DNA of 64,000 nucleotides from Acidobacteriota bacterium. GTDB taxonomy: Bacteria; Acidobacteriota; Blastocatellia; RBC074. This document shows positions 7,714-16,746 of the stretch, piece by piece. Position 1 is the first letter of the stretch; each line of letters starts with the position of its first letter. The notes under the pieces were generated by a model that saw only the letters and a program-made list of their open reading frames with translations, did no database searches and was not told the origin of the DNA. The DNA lies in contig JACPYM010000107.1 in assembly GCA_016196035.1 (NCBI GenBank), positions 62,001 through 126,000 on the forward strand, given 5' to 3'. The translations under genes and the position numbers were made by a program.

Positions 7714-8670
7714 TCAGTGGCCCCACGCCAGCGTCGCCACGCCCGCGGCGGCGGCGAAATCTTTGAAGGCAGCGCTCGGTTCGACCCGTAAGCCGACTTG
7801 CGTGGGATCGAGCGAGATGGCGCTGTTTTCGAGCGCCGATGCCAGCACTTCGCGAAAACGCTTTTGCTCATAGGCGGTGCCGAGCGTGAGCATGCGCGTC
7901 AGCGTGGCGGGGCCGCTTTCGGGCATCAAGCGGTCGCGATAAAAGACCAGCAGCCGGTAAAACTCATCTTCGCGCTCTTCGGGCGTGCAGACGACTTCGC
8001 GCACCAGAATCGGCTCGTCGCCGCGCGTGATGACGGCGTCAAAACCGTTTTCATTCAGACTGACCAGCGCCTGATCGTCGCTGAAACCGGTGCGCAATAA
8101 CCACTGCGCTTCGCCCAGCGCCTGGGGCAGCAACAATCCGGCTTTCCAGCCCAGTTGGCTAAAAACGCGCTCGTATTGTTCGGCCACGCGTTCATGCACC
8201 GCCGAAGCCAGCCAGAAGCTGCGGCCATTGAAATCGCTGAGCCGCTGATGATCAATGCGCAATTCGCTGAGCTTGCTGCCGACGCTGCGTTCGATCTTCC
8301 AGGCGATCATCTGCTCCAATTCGCGCCGGCTTTGCGGCAAAGTATCAAGCGTGAAGACCAGGCTGCGCGCGCTGCCTGACGGCAGCGTGACGGCCACACG
8401 GCGCGCGCGGCGTTGCCCGGCTTGCGTGGCGGTCTCGCGCAATTTGTCCAGCAAATCGGCTTCGTTGGTGATATTGAGTTCGGTGAAAGAGGCTTGGATT
8501 AAACCTTTCGGCAAGCGCGTCACGCCCAGATTGACCGGCTCGAACTCTCCGCTCCGGCGGCGCAAGGTGGTCATCGCCACGTGCGTTTCAGTCAGCGCGA
8601 CCGCCGTGCGCGGCCAAGCAGGCGCAGTCAAGGCTTTCCAAAGACTGGAGAAAATTGGGATATTTGCCAT
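7714..8670 (-). CDS. PilM/GspL-like pilus assembly protein
   Basis: The 318-residue soluble protein fits the actin-like fold of PilM/GspL: a first strand TAVALTETHVAM, the segment VAVTLPSGSARSLVFTL, then MIAWKIERSV and LVSLNENGFDAVITRG. These cytoplasmic proteins form the inner-membrane platform of type IV pili or type II secretion systems. It is the last gene of a minus-strand cluster that encodes the ATPase, platform protein, secretin and pseudopilins. No pilN, pilO or pilP partner is adjacent. Assignment is by motif pattern and context. Confidence 0.75.
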   Translation of the reverse strand: MANIPIFSSLWKALTAPAWPRTAVALTETHVAMTTLRRRSGEFEPVNLGVTRLPKGLIQASFTELNITNEADLLDKLRETATQAGQRRARRVAVTLPSGSARSLVFTLDTLPQSRRELEQMIAWKIERSVGSKLSELRIDHQRLSDFNGRSFWLASAVHERVAEQYERVFSQLGWKAGLLLPQALGEAQWLLRTGFSDDQALVSLNENGFDAVITRGDEPILVREVVCTPEEREDEFYRLLVFYRDRLMPESGPATLTRMLTLGTAYEQKRFREVLASALENSAISLDPTQVGLRVEPSAAFKDFAAAAGVATLAWGH

Positions 8671-8675
8671 AACTT

Positions 8676-8762
8676 GAAAAGGTTGAGGGATGAAGGTTGA
8701 GGGATGAAGGATAAAAGCGGAAGGCTGTCTGTCTTCCCTTCTTCATTCCTTATCCCTCATCT
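8676..8762. repeat. Inverted repeat of GGGATGAAGG-type words
   Basis: The left side repeats GTTGAGGGATGAAG twice in tandem (about 8688-8712). The right side (8740-8762, CATTCCTTATCCCTCATC) is a rough reverse complement. It fills the gap between the first pseudopilin's 3' end and the PilM-like start. No gene is present. Confidence 0.7.
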
Positions 8763-8769
8763 CTTTGGT

Positions 8770-9213
8770 TCAGTATTCGCTATAGGGTTTGCCGTTGCTG
8801 TCGGTGCCTTCAGCGCCGCTTTTGACGTTGCGGATGCCCGCCGGGGCGTCCGGCGAGAGCTTTTCACTTTCCATTTCGATCTGCCAGGTTTCGCTGGATT
8901 TGGTGATGGCGTCTTCGGGCAGCGCGCGCAGATAACCGGCGCTGACGAGGTCTTGCAAACTGGGCGGGGCTTTTTCTTTATCCACCGTGTATTTGTCAAT
9001 CGCTTCGCGCATCACCCACAGGTCATGGATCAAGCGGGTTTCACGCGCGCGTTGAATGTTTTTCAGATACGTCGGAATCGCCACGGTCGCCAGAATCGCC
9101 AGGATGGTCATCACGATCAGCAATTCCAAAAAGGTAAAGCCGCGTTGGCTACGTAAGCGGGGTTGCCGGACGCGCGCGTTTCCAGGCAGCAAATTGTTCA
9201 GCTTTAGCTTCAT
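8770..9213 (-). CDS. Type II secretion / type IV pseudopilin (GspG-like)
   Basis: After a short basic leader, the prepilin peptidase site RGFTFLELLIVM (cleavage before Phe) opens a hydrophobic helix, followed by a pseudopilin body of about 110 residues ending KPYSEY. It resembles GspG-type major pseudopilins. ATG at 9213 overlaps the previous gene's TAA (TAATG), so translation is coupled. It is the third of three consecutive pseudopilins. Confidence 0.88.
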   Translation of the reverse strand: MKLKLNNLLPGNARVRQPRLRSQRGFTFLELLIVMTILAILATVAIPTYLKNIQRARETRLIHDLWVMREAIDKYTVDKEKAPPSLQDLVSAGYLRALPEDAITKSSETWQIEMESEKLSPDAPAGIRNVKSGAEGTDSNGKPYSEY

Positions 9214-9776
9214 TACCACTCTTTGTATTTCGTCCCGTTTAACGCCGTCTCCTGGCTTTTGCTGAAAACGTCATAAACGTGTTCGCCATCCCAGGAATCT
9301 TCTTCGGGCTTTTGAAAAGAGGAGCGCATGCCCCAGCAGTCTTCTCCCTTGCACTTCCTCATCGGATCGCGCGGGATCTCACGCAAAAAATACATCTTCT
9401 CGCCATTGATCGCGCCGGGCACAGGCAAGCCTTTGGTCAGGCATTCCAGTTTCATCGGCCAGGCATTGTGTTTTTGCAAATCAATGCAATCCGACTCCAG
9501 CGCAAACAACGCGGGATTCTGACTGCCGTTCCGGTAGTACCGCTGGAAGTGATCAATGGCGTGGCGCAATTTCTGCAAATTCGCGTGCAATTCCTCTTCG
9601 CGCTGCCGTTTGATGCTGTGCTGCAACATCGGCACAGCCATGCCCACCAGCACCGAAAGTATGGCCAGAGTGATAATCAACTCCAACAGCGTGAAGCCCT
9701 GTTGCTCCCCTGTTGCCGTTGAGCGCCGTCCCGTTTGCCAGCGCACCAGCCGTTGTATTGACAAGCCTGCCTTCAT
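9213..9776 (-). CDS. Type IV pilin-like pseudopilin
   Basis: The sequence has a leader ending in QQGFTLLELIITL, the class III prepilin peptidase signal, followed by the N-terminal helix and a globular domain with two likely disulfide-forming cysteine pairs (DCIDLQKHNAWPMKLEC and KCKGEDCW). The C-terminus VYDVFSKSQETALNGTKYKEW closely parallels the next pseudopilin gene, implying tandem duplication. ATG at 9776 is preferred over an in-frame TTG two codons upstream. Confidence 0.87.
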   Translation of the reverse strand: MKAGLSIQRLVRWQTGRRSTATGEQQGFTLLELIITLAILSVLVGMAVPMLQHSIKRQREEELHANLQKLRHAIDHFQRYYRNGSQNPALFALESDCIDLQKHNAWPMKLECLTKGLPVPGAINGEKMYFLREIPRDPMRKCKGEDCWGMRSSFQKPEEDSWDGEHVYDVFSKSQETALNGTKYKEW

Positions 9777-9784
9777 CCGCAAAT

Positions 9785-10333
9785 TTACCAGTCCTTATAA
9801 CTCGACCCGTTCAAGGCCTTGCCGTCGCTTTTTGAGAAAACGTCAAAGATGTCCTCTTCGGCGCCCGCCTCGCCGCTGGAAGAAGACGTGCCCCACTCAA
9901 AGTTATTGGTCATGGGGTCGCGCGGCAACCGGCGTAGGAACCGATGAATTAAATCTTTGTTCCGGGCGTCCGCCACGCCGTCCACCAGACATTTCAGCGT
10001 TTTGGGATAGCAATAGGGCGGCGGGCTGTAGCACTCGGTTTCGAGCTGGGTAAACTGCGGGCAAGTCCGGTGAAAAGTATCTATCGCCATGCGGATTTCC
10101 CGCAGATTTTGGTGCAATTCCGTTTCGCGCCGGCGCTGAATCTGATTGCGCGCCACCGGAATGGCGGCTCCCGCAACCAAAGCGAGCACCGCCAGGGTCA
10201 CGATGAGTTCCAAAAGAGTAAACCCACGTTGCCCCTGGGCTGTCCGGGCCTGCCGCAGGCGGGGCATAAAGCGCGCGCCCCACCCACAGCCCAAACATAG
10301 CGCAGTGATTGTTTGCTTCAGCTTCGTTTTCAT
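9785..10333 (-). CDS. Type IV pilin-like pseudopilin
   Basis: The 182-residue protein has prepilin cleavage signal QRGFTLLELIVTL at about residues 35-47. Its C-terminus (DIFDVFSKSDGKALNGSSYKDW) is nearly the same as that of the following pseudopilin. It should be a minor component of the pseudopilus assembled by the ATPase and platform protein encoded upstream. It begins 16 bp after the secretin stop, and the next gene starts 8 bp after its own stop, so the genes are probably one transcript. Confidence 0.87.
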   Translation of the reverse strand: MKTKLKQTITALCLGCGWGARFMPRLRQARTAQGQRGFTLLELIVTLAVLALVAGAAIPVARNQIQRRRETELHQNLREIRMAIDTFHRTCPQFTQLETECYSPPPYCYPKTLKCLVDGVADARNKDLIHRFLRRLPRDPMTNNFEWGTSSSSGEAGAEEDIFDVFSKSDGKALNGSSYKDW

Positions 10334-10349
10334 GGCCTGCCCAGAACGC

Positions 10350-13300
10350 TTAGCGGATGATCGTCAGCCGCGCCGGTGTCGCCGTAATTACCGCCAGCGC
10401 GTTGTTGGTCAGCTTGATCTGGGATTCGCCGCATTCGAGCGTGACTTCCGCCGGCCCCTCGGCCAGCGCGGTAAATTCGATGACCAGCAAACGGCCCGAG
10501 GCTTTCCCGGCTTTGCCATTGGCCGTGCCCGCGTTGATGACCAGCAGGCCATTTTCGACGGTGTGCGTAAGGTCGGCTTGTTTGCCGAGCATGTCGCCAT
10601 CGCGCACGGACTTGACCTGCAATTTGGCCGGATCGAAGCGCAAGGCCAGATTGGCACTGGTCAGCACCGATTGCGCATCCACTTGCAGCGTGACGGCCAC
10701 CGTCTTGTTCAACTGCACGCGGGACTGGGCGGCATTCAAACTGAGCGCGAGCGTGCCCGCCTTTGGCGCTTCGATACGCAGCGGCGTGGGCGCGCCCGGC
10801 TGCTCAAAGGAACCGTTGGCCGCCGGAGCGGGTTTCACTACGGCGCGCGGCACTGCCGGTTGCGCACCGCCTTGCGGCCCAACTTCCATCGCAGGTGGGG
10901 TGGCAGCTTTGGAAACTGGTTGCTTGCTCGCCTTTTTGGCCTCTTCCTGTTCCTTGAGCATTTTCAGCCGTTGCTCCTGGATCCATTTCTCGACGTTCGC
11001 GGGACGCACCGCCCCGACGACCTGCGCCGGTTTGATCTCCGGTTGCGGATTTTCGGTGATGTCCGTCGGCTTGTCGCCTTCGACGCGGGGTTGGCCGGGC
11101 ACGACGCCGACCGGGCCATTCGGGCCGACCTCGGCCCCCGGCTGGATCATTCCGTTCGGATTGGCCGTCGGATTGGCCGTCGGATTGGCCGTCGGATTGG
11201 CCGCGCCACCGGGCAAGGTTGGATTGACGCCGCCCGGTAAGGTCGGATTCGCCGCGCCGCCCGGCAAGGTCGGATTCACGCCGGAATTGTTGAAGAGCGC
11301 CGGATCAGGAATCACCGGATTCGGCTCGACCGGCAGCGGCGGCGTCACATCGGCCTGTTGCGTCGGCGGCGTATTGTAATTCTGACTTGAACTGTTCGGA
11401 TCGCCTTGAATGACGATGCTCTTACGCGGCGGTTTGGCTTCGCCGTTGCTATTGCCGACCGGCTGGAAGGTGTTCGCCGTCCCCGAAGGCCCGGCGGGCA
11501 GTCCATTGTCGGGCATGGGATTGCTGGCATTGCGCACTGTCGGGGCCGCATTCGGAGTCGTCCCTGGCGCGATTTGCGCGGGCGTTTGCGCGACGGTGTT
11601 GGCGGTCGGATCAACCGGCAGGCCGCGCTCTTGCGCGATCAGCCGCCGCTCCTGCTCTTCTTCCTGCTGCACGCGGAAGAGCACGTCTTCAATGCTTTGC
11701 GAGAGGCCCGAACCGCCCCCGCCCGCATTGGCCAGCGAACCCGCCAGCCGCGCCAGATTGTCTTCCTTGGTGATTTCGGTGGAACGCACGATGTGCGGCG
11801 TCACCGTGATGATGATGTCGGTCTGGCGCGTGTCCTGGTTCGGCGTCGTGAACAGGCGTCCCACGATTGGGAGCATGCCCAACACCGGAACGCTGGCGCG
11901 CGAATCGCCTTTGGAATCCTGCGTCACGCTCGCCACAATCGAAGTCACACCGTCTTGGATACGCGCCGTCGTGCTCAGCGAACGTTGCGTGAAATTCGGC
12001 GTCAGGGGGTCGGCGCCCGCCTGCACGTCCGACGTTTCGATCTTCATCTTCAATTCGACATAGCCTTCGTTGGTGATCTTCGGCGTCGCCTCAATCACCA
12101 AACCTACGTCTTTGTATTGAATGTTGTTGAACAAGCCGCCGCCGTAGCCGCTGGAGCCAAAGCCATTCAACGCGCCGGCCAGCGTCGGGTTGGCCACGCC
12201 ATTCTGTCCGGTGCCATTATTGCCATAACCGCCATTGCCATAGTTCTGGCCCAAGCTAACCGGCACGCTGCGACCCACCTTGGTATTGTTTTGCTGATTG
12301 TCCAGCGCGTGAATTTGAATCTTGTTGAGCAAACGTGAATGACCTTTGGATTGCAGCAGGCTGAGCGTGGTCGCCGGCAACCCGATCAAGCCGCCCACGC
12401 CGCCGAAGGGGTTGAAGGTGGTGCCCGCCAGGGCCACCGCGCCGCGCGCGATACCACCCAGATTGGCGAGGGAGGAAGTCTCACCGGCATTGTAGTACTT
12501 GGTTTCGCCCGTGGTTTTGTCCACGTAAGAGCCTTGCACCGTCAGCCCTTTGTCAGAGGCAAGCTGGTTGCCGATTTGCAGCTTGGTGTCGTTGGAGACC
12601 TCGTAAATCTCTACGTCAATCACGACTTCGCTGACGTTCTTGTCCACGCTCTCAAGGATGTCCTGCACCAATTGCAATTCGCTGGGCGTGCCTTTCAGAA
12701 TGATCATCTTCTGATCTTCGATGGTGCCGACCGGGCGGCCCGGAATGAGCGAATTTAAGACGTTGCGCGCATCGGCGATTTTGAGATTGCCCAGATAGAA
12801 GGTCTTCACAGCCGCCTTCTCAAACTTCTGCTTGGTCTGGGTATTGTCGGCATAGACCAAAATCGTTTTGCGATCCACCTGTTCAAAGGTCATCTTGTTT
12901 TGCATCAGGATCAGATCGAAGGCCTTGGCCATGGTCACGCCCCGTAACTCCACCTGAATTTTGCCCTGCACGCGCACCGATTCATCAAACAGCACGTTGA
13001 GGTCGAGGCTGCGCGCGAGGTTCTTGACGCAATCCTTGAACTCGATGTCTTTGAAAATAATGTCCTGCACCAAATCCTTGCTGCGCGGCTTGCTGGCGAC
13101 GGTGACCTCATTGCTAATCGGCTTGATGTTGCCGGTTTTCGGATTGTATTGGTATCCCGACAGGCCCAGCGCCTGATCCCGCTGGATTTCCAGCATGCTG
13201 CGCATCTTCAGGCTCGCCATTTCATTGCCCGGATCGTAACCGAGCGCCAGACGATAGGCATTGTAAGCGCTGGCGTAATCGCCTTGTTTGGCCAGTTCAT

Positions 13301-13571
13301 CAGCGCGTTTGGAGAACATCAGCGAGGCATTTTGCAGTGAACGCGCATAATGCAGCTTGTATTCGGCATTCTGCGGCTCGGCGGCCACGGCCAAGGCGAA
13401 TTGTTGCGCAGCGAGATCCCATTGCTGCAACTCTTCGTGTTTGAGGCCCTCTTTGTAACTCTTTTTGCCCGACTTGCCATCGGCCAAGGCCGTCACCGCC
13501 GTCACCGGCAACACCAGGCAGCACGTGAGTAGCACTGCCAAAAACTTATGGACTGTGGAATTAGTTTTCAT
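10350..13571 (-). CDS. Secretin (GspD/PilQ family) with N-terminal TPR region and C-terminal cohesin-like domain
   Basis: ATG at 13571 follows GAAGG and gives about 1073 residues. The signal peptide is followed by a TPR-like region (EELQQWDLAAQQFALAV, then a second helix pair), an STN/secretin N domain (DIEFKDCVKNLARSLDLNVLF), and N1-type repeats with FYLGNLKIADARNVL. The secretin core runs from about VVIDVEIYEVS to TDIIITVTPHIVRS. A Pro/Asn/Gly-rich linker with tandem NPTA and NPTLPGG repeats leads to a ~130-residue cohesin-like beta domain (LALSLNAAQSRVQLNKTVAV onward). The core forms the outer-membrane ring for pilus or pseudopilus passage. The cohesin-type tail is an added module that may dock partners at the surface or periplasm. 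Confidence 0.9.
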   Translation of the reverse strand: MKTNSTVHKFLAVLLTCCLVLPVTAVTALADGKSGKKSYKEGLKHEELQQWDLAAQQFALAVAAEPQNAEYKLHYARSLQNASLMFSKRADELAKQGDYASAYNAYRLALGYDPGNEMASLKMRSMLEIQRDQALGLSGYQYNPKTGNIKPISNEVTVASKPRSKDLVQDIIFKDIEFKDCVKNLARSLDLNVLFDESVRVQGKIQVELRGVTMAKAFDLILMQNKMTFEQVDRKTILVYADNTQTKQKFEKAAVKTFYLGNLKIADARNVLNSLIPGRPVGTIEDQKMIILKGTPSELQLVQDILESVDKNVSEVVIDVEIYEVSNDTKLQIGNQLASDKGLTVQGSYVDKTTGETKYYNAGETSSLANLGGIARGAVALAGTTFNPFGGVGGLIGLPATTLSLLQSKGHSRLLNKIQIHALDNQQNNTKVGRSVPVSLGQNYGNGGYGNNGTGQNGVANPTLAGALNGFGSSGYGGGLFNNIQYKDVGLVIEATPKITNEGYVELKMKIETSDVQAGADPLTPNFTQRSLSTTARIQDGVTSIVASVTQDSKGDSRASVPVLGMLPIVGRLFTTPNQDTRQTDIIITVTPHIVRSTEITKEDNLARLAGSLANAGGGGSGLSQSIEDVLFRVQQEEEQERRLIAQERGLPVDPTANTVAQTPAQIAPGTTPNAAPTVRNASNPMPDNGLPAGPSGTANTFQPVGNSNGEAKPPRKSIVIQGDPNSSSQNYNTPPTQQADVTPPLPVEPNPVIPDPALFNNSGVNPTLPGGAANPTLPGGVNPTLPGGAANPTANPTANPTANPNGMIQPGAEVGPNGPVGVVPGQPRVEGDKPTDITENPQPEIKPAQVVGAVRPANVEKWIQEQRLKMLKEQEEAKKASKQPVSKAATPPAMEVGPQGGAQPAVPRAVVKPAPAANGSFEQPGAPTPLRIEAPKAGTLALSLNAAQSRVQLNKTVAVTLQVDAQSVLTSANLALRFDPAKLQVKSVRDGDMLGKQADLTHTVENGLLVINAGTANGKAGKASGRLLVIEFTALAEGPAEVTLECGESQIKLTNNALAVITATPARLTIIR
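11159..11290 (-). repeat. Tandem coding repeats in the secretin linker
   Basis: Three exact 12-bp units (ATTGGCCGTCGG on the plus strand, encoding NPTA) are followed by three 24-27 bp units encoding NPTLPGG with VN or AAN spacers. The length is probably variable between strains by slippage. Confidence 0.85.
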
Positions 13572-13783
13572 AACTGACCTTCTTCTTCCGTGACTTGTTC
13601 TATGTGTGTGTAACCCGTTGAGACGGGCTTGCCCATCGCCATATCCGTTGCCGGGCCTGTCTTGCTCATGCAAAGCAAAAGTGATCGGGGTGCTTTATTG
13701 TGAGAGGGGATGAGTCGGGTGCAAAAGCCGGGCGTAATTTAGCCTCAACCACCGCCCGACTGCAACCTTTTGCTGGTCTGCTC

Positions 13784-13807
13784 AGAAACCTCTTGGGCCA
13801 GGTTTCT
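13784..13807 (-). terminator. Possible terminator hairpin after PilB/GspE
   Basis: AGAAACCT (13807-13800 on the minus strand) pairs perfectly with AGGTTTCT across eight bases just downstream of the ATPase stop. No T-run follows, so it may only be an mRNA stem. The 246-bp gap before the secretin start suggests a separate promoter for the secretin. Confidence 0.35.
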
Positions 13808-13817
13808 GCCAGGCCAA

Positions 13818-15452
13818 CTACTTCATCTCCTCGACAAACGTCACACGATTGATTTCGTGCAGCGTCGTTTGCCCTTCAAAAACCAAACGCAAAGCCGATT
13901 GGCGTAACGTGCCGAGACCTTCCGACTCCGCCACGCGGCGCACTTCGGAGCCGGGTTTGCGCGCGATAATGAGTTCGCGAATGTTGTCCGACATATCCAG
14001 CAATTCGTGGATCGCCGTGCGGCCACGATAGCCGGTGTGGTTGCAAATCTCGCAACCGACGCTCTTATAAAAAACCTGTTCCTGATATTTCGCCGACCGC
14101 AGGCCCGCTTCGACAAATTCGGCTTCGGTCGGCGTATAACGTTGCTTGCAACGCGTGCAAAGCACGCGCACCAGCCGTTGCGCTAGTACGCAATTGAGCG
14201 CCGAAACGAAGTTGTACGGCTCCACGCCCATGTTGATGAAGCGCCCGATCACGTCAATCACGTTGTTGGCGTGCACAGTGGTGAAGACCAGGTGGCCGGT
14301 CAACGCCGAGTTGATGGCGATCTGCGCGGTTTCATTGTCGCGGATTTCGCCTACCATGATCTTGTCGGGGTCGTGGCGCAGAATCGAACGCAGCCCGCGC
14401 GCAAAGGTCAGCCCCTTCTTCTCATTCACCGCGATCTGGGCGACGCCGCGCAATTGGTATTCGACCGGGTCTTCGATGGTGATGATCTTGTCTTCGTCGT
14501 TGCGAATCTCGTTGAGTGCGGCATAGAGTGTCGTCGTCTTACCCGAACCGGTCGGCCCCGTCACCAGCACCATTCCATAAGGTTCGAGAATGAAGCGGCG
14601 GAACTTGGCCAGCAGCTTCGGATCGAAGCCGACGACTTCCAGCTTCAGGTCTTTGAACTCTTCGTTGATCTGCTCTTTGTCGAGAATACGAATCACGACG
14701 TCTTCGCCGTGCACGGTCGGGATGATCGAAACGCGGAAGTCCACTTTGCGGCCCTTGATGCGCATACGAAAGCGGCCATCTTGGGGCACGCGGCGTTCGG
14801 CAATATCGAGTTCCGACATGACCTTGATACGCGAAACGATGGTCAGGTGGTGGCGCAGATCAATCGGCTCGCCCGCTTCGTAAAGCGCACCGTCAATGCG
14901 GTAGCGCACGACCATGTCGTTGTCGCGCGTTTCCATGTGAATGTCGGAGGCGCGCTTTTCGAGCGCCGTGAAGACCAGTGTGTCAACCAGTTTGATGATC
15001 GGCGAAATCTCAGCGTCATTCGATAAGCGGTCGAGATCGAGCACCTCTTCGCCGTGCTCAGTTTCTTTGATGAGCGAAGCGCGGAAACCTTCGGTCGCCT
15101 CATTCAAGACGCGCTGCGAGGCGTCACCCTTGCGCAACACGCCTTCGATGGCGCTCCAGGTGGTGACTTCGACCTTGATCGCCGAATGCAACTGGGCTTT
15201 CAACTCATCCAGCAGGTTCAGGTCGGAAGGATCGGCCATTGCAATCACCAGATGGCCGTTCTCGCGCCGCAGCGGCACGAATTTGCTGCGCAACATCAAA
15301 TCCACGGGCAAGGATTGCACCAATGCATAATCCACCGGCGTCGTGTCGAGATTGACGTAGTCCAAGCGGTAACGTTGCGCCAAGCGTTCGGCCTGGACTT
15401 TTTCGTTGACCAGCAAAGCTGCGGAATTGATTTGTTCGGTTGCTGCTGCCAT
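13818..15452 (-). CDS. Type IV pilus / type II secretion assembly ATPase (PilB/GspE)
   Basis: ATG at 15452 gives 544 residues; the frame stays open to a TTG at 15491, but ATG is likelier. An N-terminal MshEN-like domain (RYRLDYVNLD..., FVPLRRENGHLVIAMADP) is followed by the ATPase core. The core has Walker A GPTGSGKTTTLY, an Asp box, Walker B IMVGEIRD and the His box HANN. A zinc-binding Cys4 (CTRC and CEIC) is near the C-terminus. It powers pilus or pseudopilus assembly from the cytoplasmic side. The PilC/GspF gene lies 73 bp upstream on the same strand. Confidence 0.95.
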   Translation of the reverse strand: MAAATEQINSAALLVNEKVQAERLAQRYRLDYVNLDTTPVDYALVQSLPVDLMLRSKFVPLRRENGHLVIAMADPSDLNLLDELKAQLHSAIKVEVTTWSAIEGVLRKGDASQRVLNEATEGFRASLIKETEHGEEVLDLDRLSNDAEISPIIKLVDTLVFTALEKRASDIHMETRDNDMVVRYRIDGALYEAGEPIDLRHHLTIVSRIKVMSELDIAERRVPQDGRFRMRIKGRKVDFRVSIIPTVHGEDVVIRILDKEQINEEFKDLKLEVVGFDPKLLAKFRRFILEPYGMVLVTGPTGSGKTTTLYAALNEIRNDEDKIITIEDPVEYQLRGVAQIAVNEKKGLTFARGLRSILRHDPDKIMVGEIRDNETAQIAINSALTGHLVFTTVHANNVIDVIGRFINMGVEPYNFVSALNCVLAQRLVRVLCTRCKQRYTPTEAEFVEAGLRSAKYQEQVFYKSVGCEICNHTGYRGRTAIHELLDMSDNIRELIIARKPGSEVRRVAESEGLGTLRQSALRLVFEGQTTLHEINRVTFVEEMK

Positions 15453-15525
15453 TCGTTTCTCAATTGTTTCGTGAGCGCCGCGCGGTTCCAATTTCCAGTC
15501 TCAAATTTGAAATTGGAGCTTGCTG

Positions 15526-16746
15526 CTACTGCCCGGCGGCATTCACCATCTGCAACATCGGCATGTAAATCGCCAGTAGGATTGTCACCACCACACCCGC
15601 CATGCCGAACAAAATCGCCGGTTCGATAAAGGTCGTCAGTTGGCCCAACTTGACTTCGGTTTCAGCGTCGTAAAAACCCGCCACTTCATCCAGCATCTCG
15701 CGTAACGAGCCGGAGCGTTCGCCGACACCGATCATATCCACTGCCAGTTTCGGCACCCAACCGGCTTCGTCCAGGCTTTCCGTGAACGGTTTGCCCTCAC
15801 GAATCTTGCCGAGCGCGGGTTCGGTGGATTTGCGCAACTCGTAATTGGTGACCGATGAGAGCGCAATTTGGAAGGATTCAACCAGCGTAATACCACCCTG
15901 CAACAAGGTCGCCAGACTGCGCGACATCTGCGCCGTCGTCATCTGCTTAATCAACTCGCCAACCAGCGGGATTTTCAGCACCCAGCGATCCAGGGTACGC
16001 CGCCCGTTTTCCGTCTTGCGCCATGAGAAGAGCAGGAACACCGTGATTGCCAGCGCAGGCGCCAGCCAAAAGATGTTCTCTTGCATCAAGGTCGAGATCC
16101 CGACCACAAAAACCGTAATCGGCGGCAGCTTGCTGCCCAGGTTGTCGAAGATGGAGGTAAAGCGCGGAATGACGAACGTCGTCAGCACCGTCACCAAAAC
16201 GCCCGCCGCACACAGCAAAATCAACGGGTACGTCAGCGCGCCGCGAATCTTGCGCCGCAGCGCGACAATAGATTTGGTGTATTCAACGTAGCGGCGCAAC
16301 ACATCGTCCAAATTGCCGGAGCGCTCGCCCGCCAGAATCGAGGCCGTATAAATCTGCGGGAAGGTGTCCCCCTGCGCGGCAAAAGCTTCAGACAATGCAA
16401 TACCGTTTTTGATGCGCCCTTCGACATCGGCCAACACCAGCCGCAATTTCGGATTGGGCGAATGCTGGCGCAACATTTGGATGGATTGTAGGACGGGCAG
16501 TCCAGCGTGCAACAACGCGGCCAATTGCTGATTGAAGAGCAAAAAGTCGTCGAGCTTGATCTTGATATTGCGCGTGCTCGCACCGCCCACGCGCACACCA
16601 TTAACCATGCCCGAAGTTGCCACCGAAAAAATGCGGTAACCTTCGGCTTGCAGGCGCTGGCGCAATTCCTTTTCCGTCAGTCCTTCGACGGTGCGCGTCA
16701 CAATTTCGCCTGCCGGTGTACCCAGTTTGCAAATAAATTCTGCCAT
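15526..16746 (-). CDS. Inner-membrane platform protein PilC/GspF
   Basis: The 406-residue protein has two homologous GspF domains (DDFLLFNQQLAALLHAGLPV and MSRSLATLLQGGITLVESF) with the typical GERSG motif in each half (AGERSGNLDDVL and GERSGSLREML). It has three membrane segments, including a C-terminal hydrophobic helix. It forms the platform on which the PilB/GspE motor assembles pilins. It is the first gene of the minus-strand cluster, with 1.1 kb of non-coding DNA upstream. Confidence 0.95.
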   Translation of the reverse strand: MAEFICKLGTPAGEIVTRTVEGLTEKELRQRLQAEGYRIFSVATSGMVNGVRVGGASTRNIKIKLDDFLLFNQQLAALLHAGLPVLQSIQMLRQHSPNPKLRLVLADVEGRIKNGIALSEAFAAQGDTFPQIYTASILAGERSGNLDDVLRRYVEYTKSIVALRRKIRGALTYPLILLCAAGVLVTVLTTFVIPRFTSIFDNLGSKLPPITVFVVGISTLMQENIFWLAPALAITVFLLFSWRKTENGRRTLDRWVLKIPLVGELIKQMTTAQMSRSLATLLQGGITLVESFQIALSSVTNYELRKSTEPALGKIREGKPFTESLDEAGWVPKLAVDMIGVGERSGSLREMLDEVAGFYDAETEVKLGQLTTFIEPAILFGMAGVVVTILLAIYMPMLQMVNAAGQ

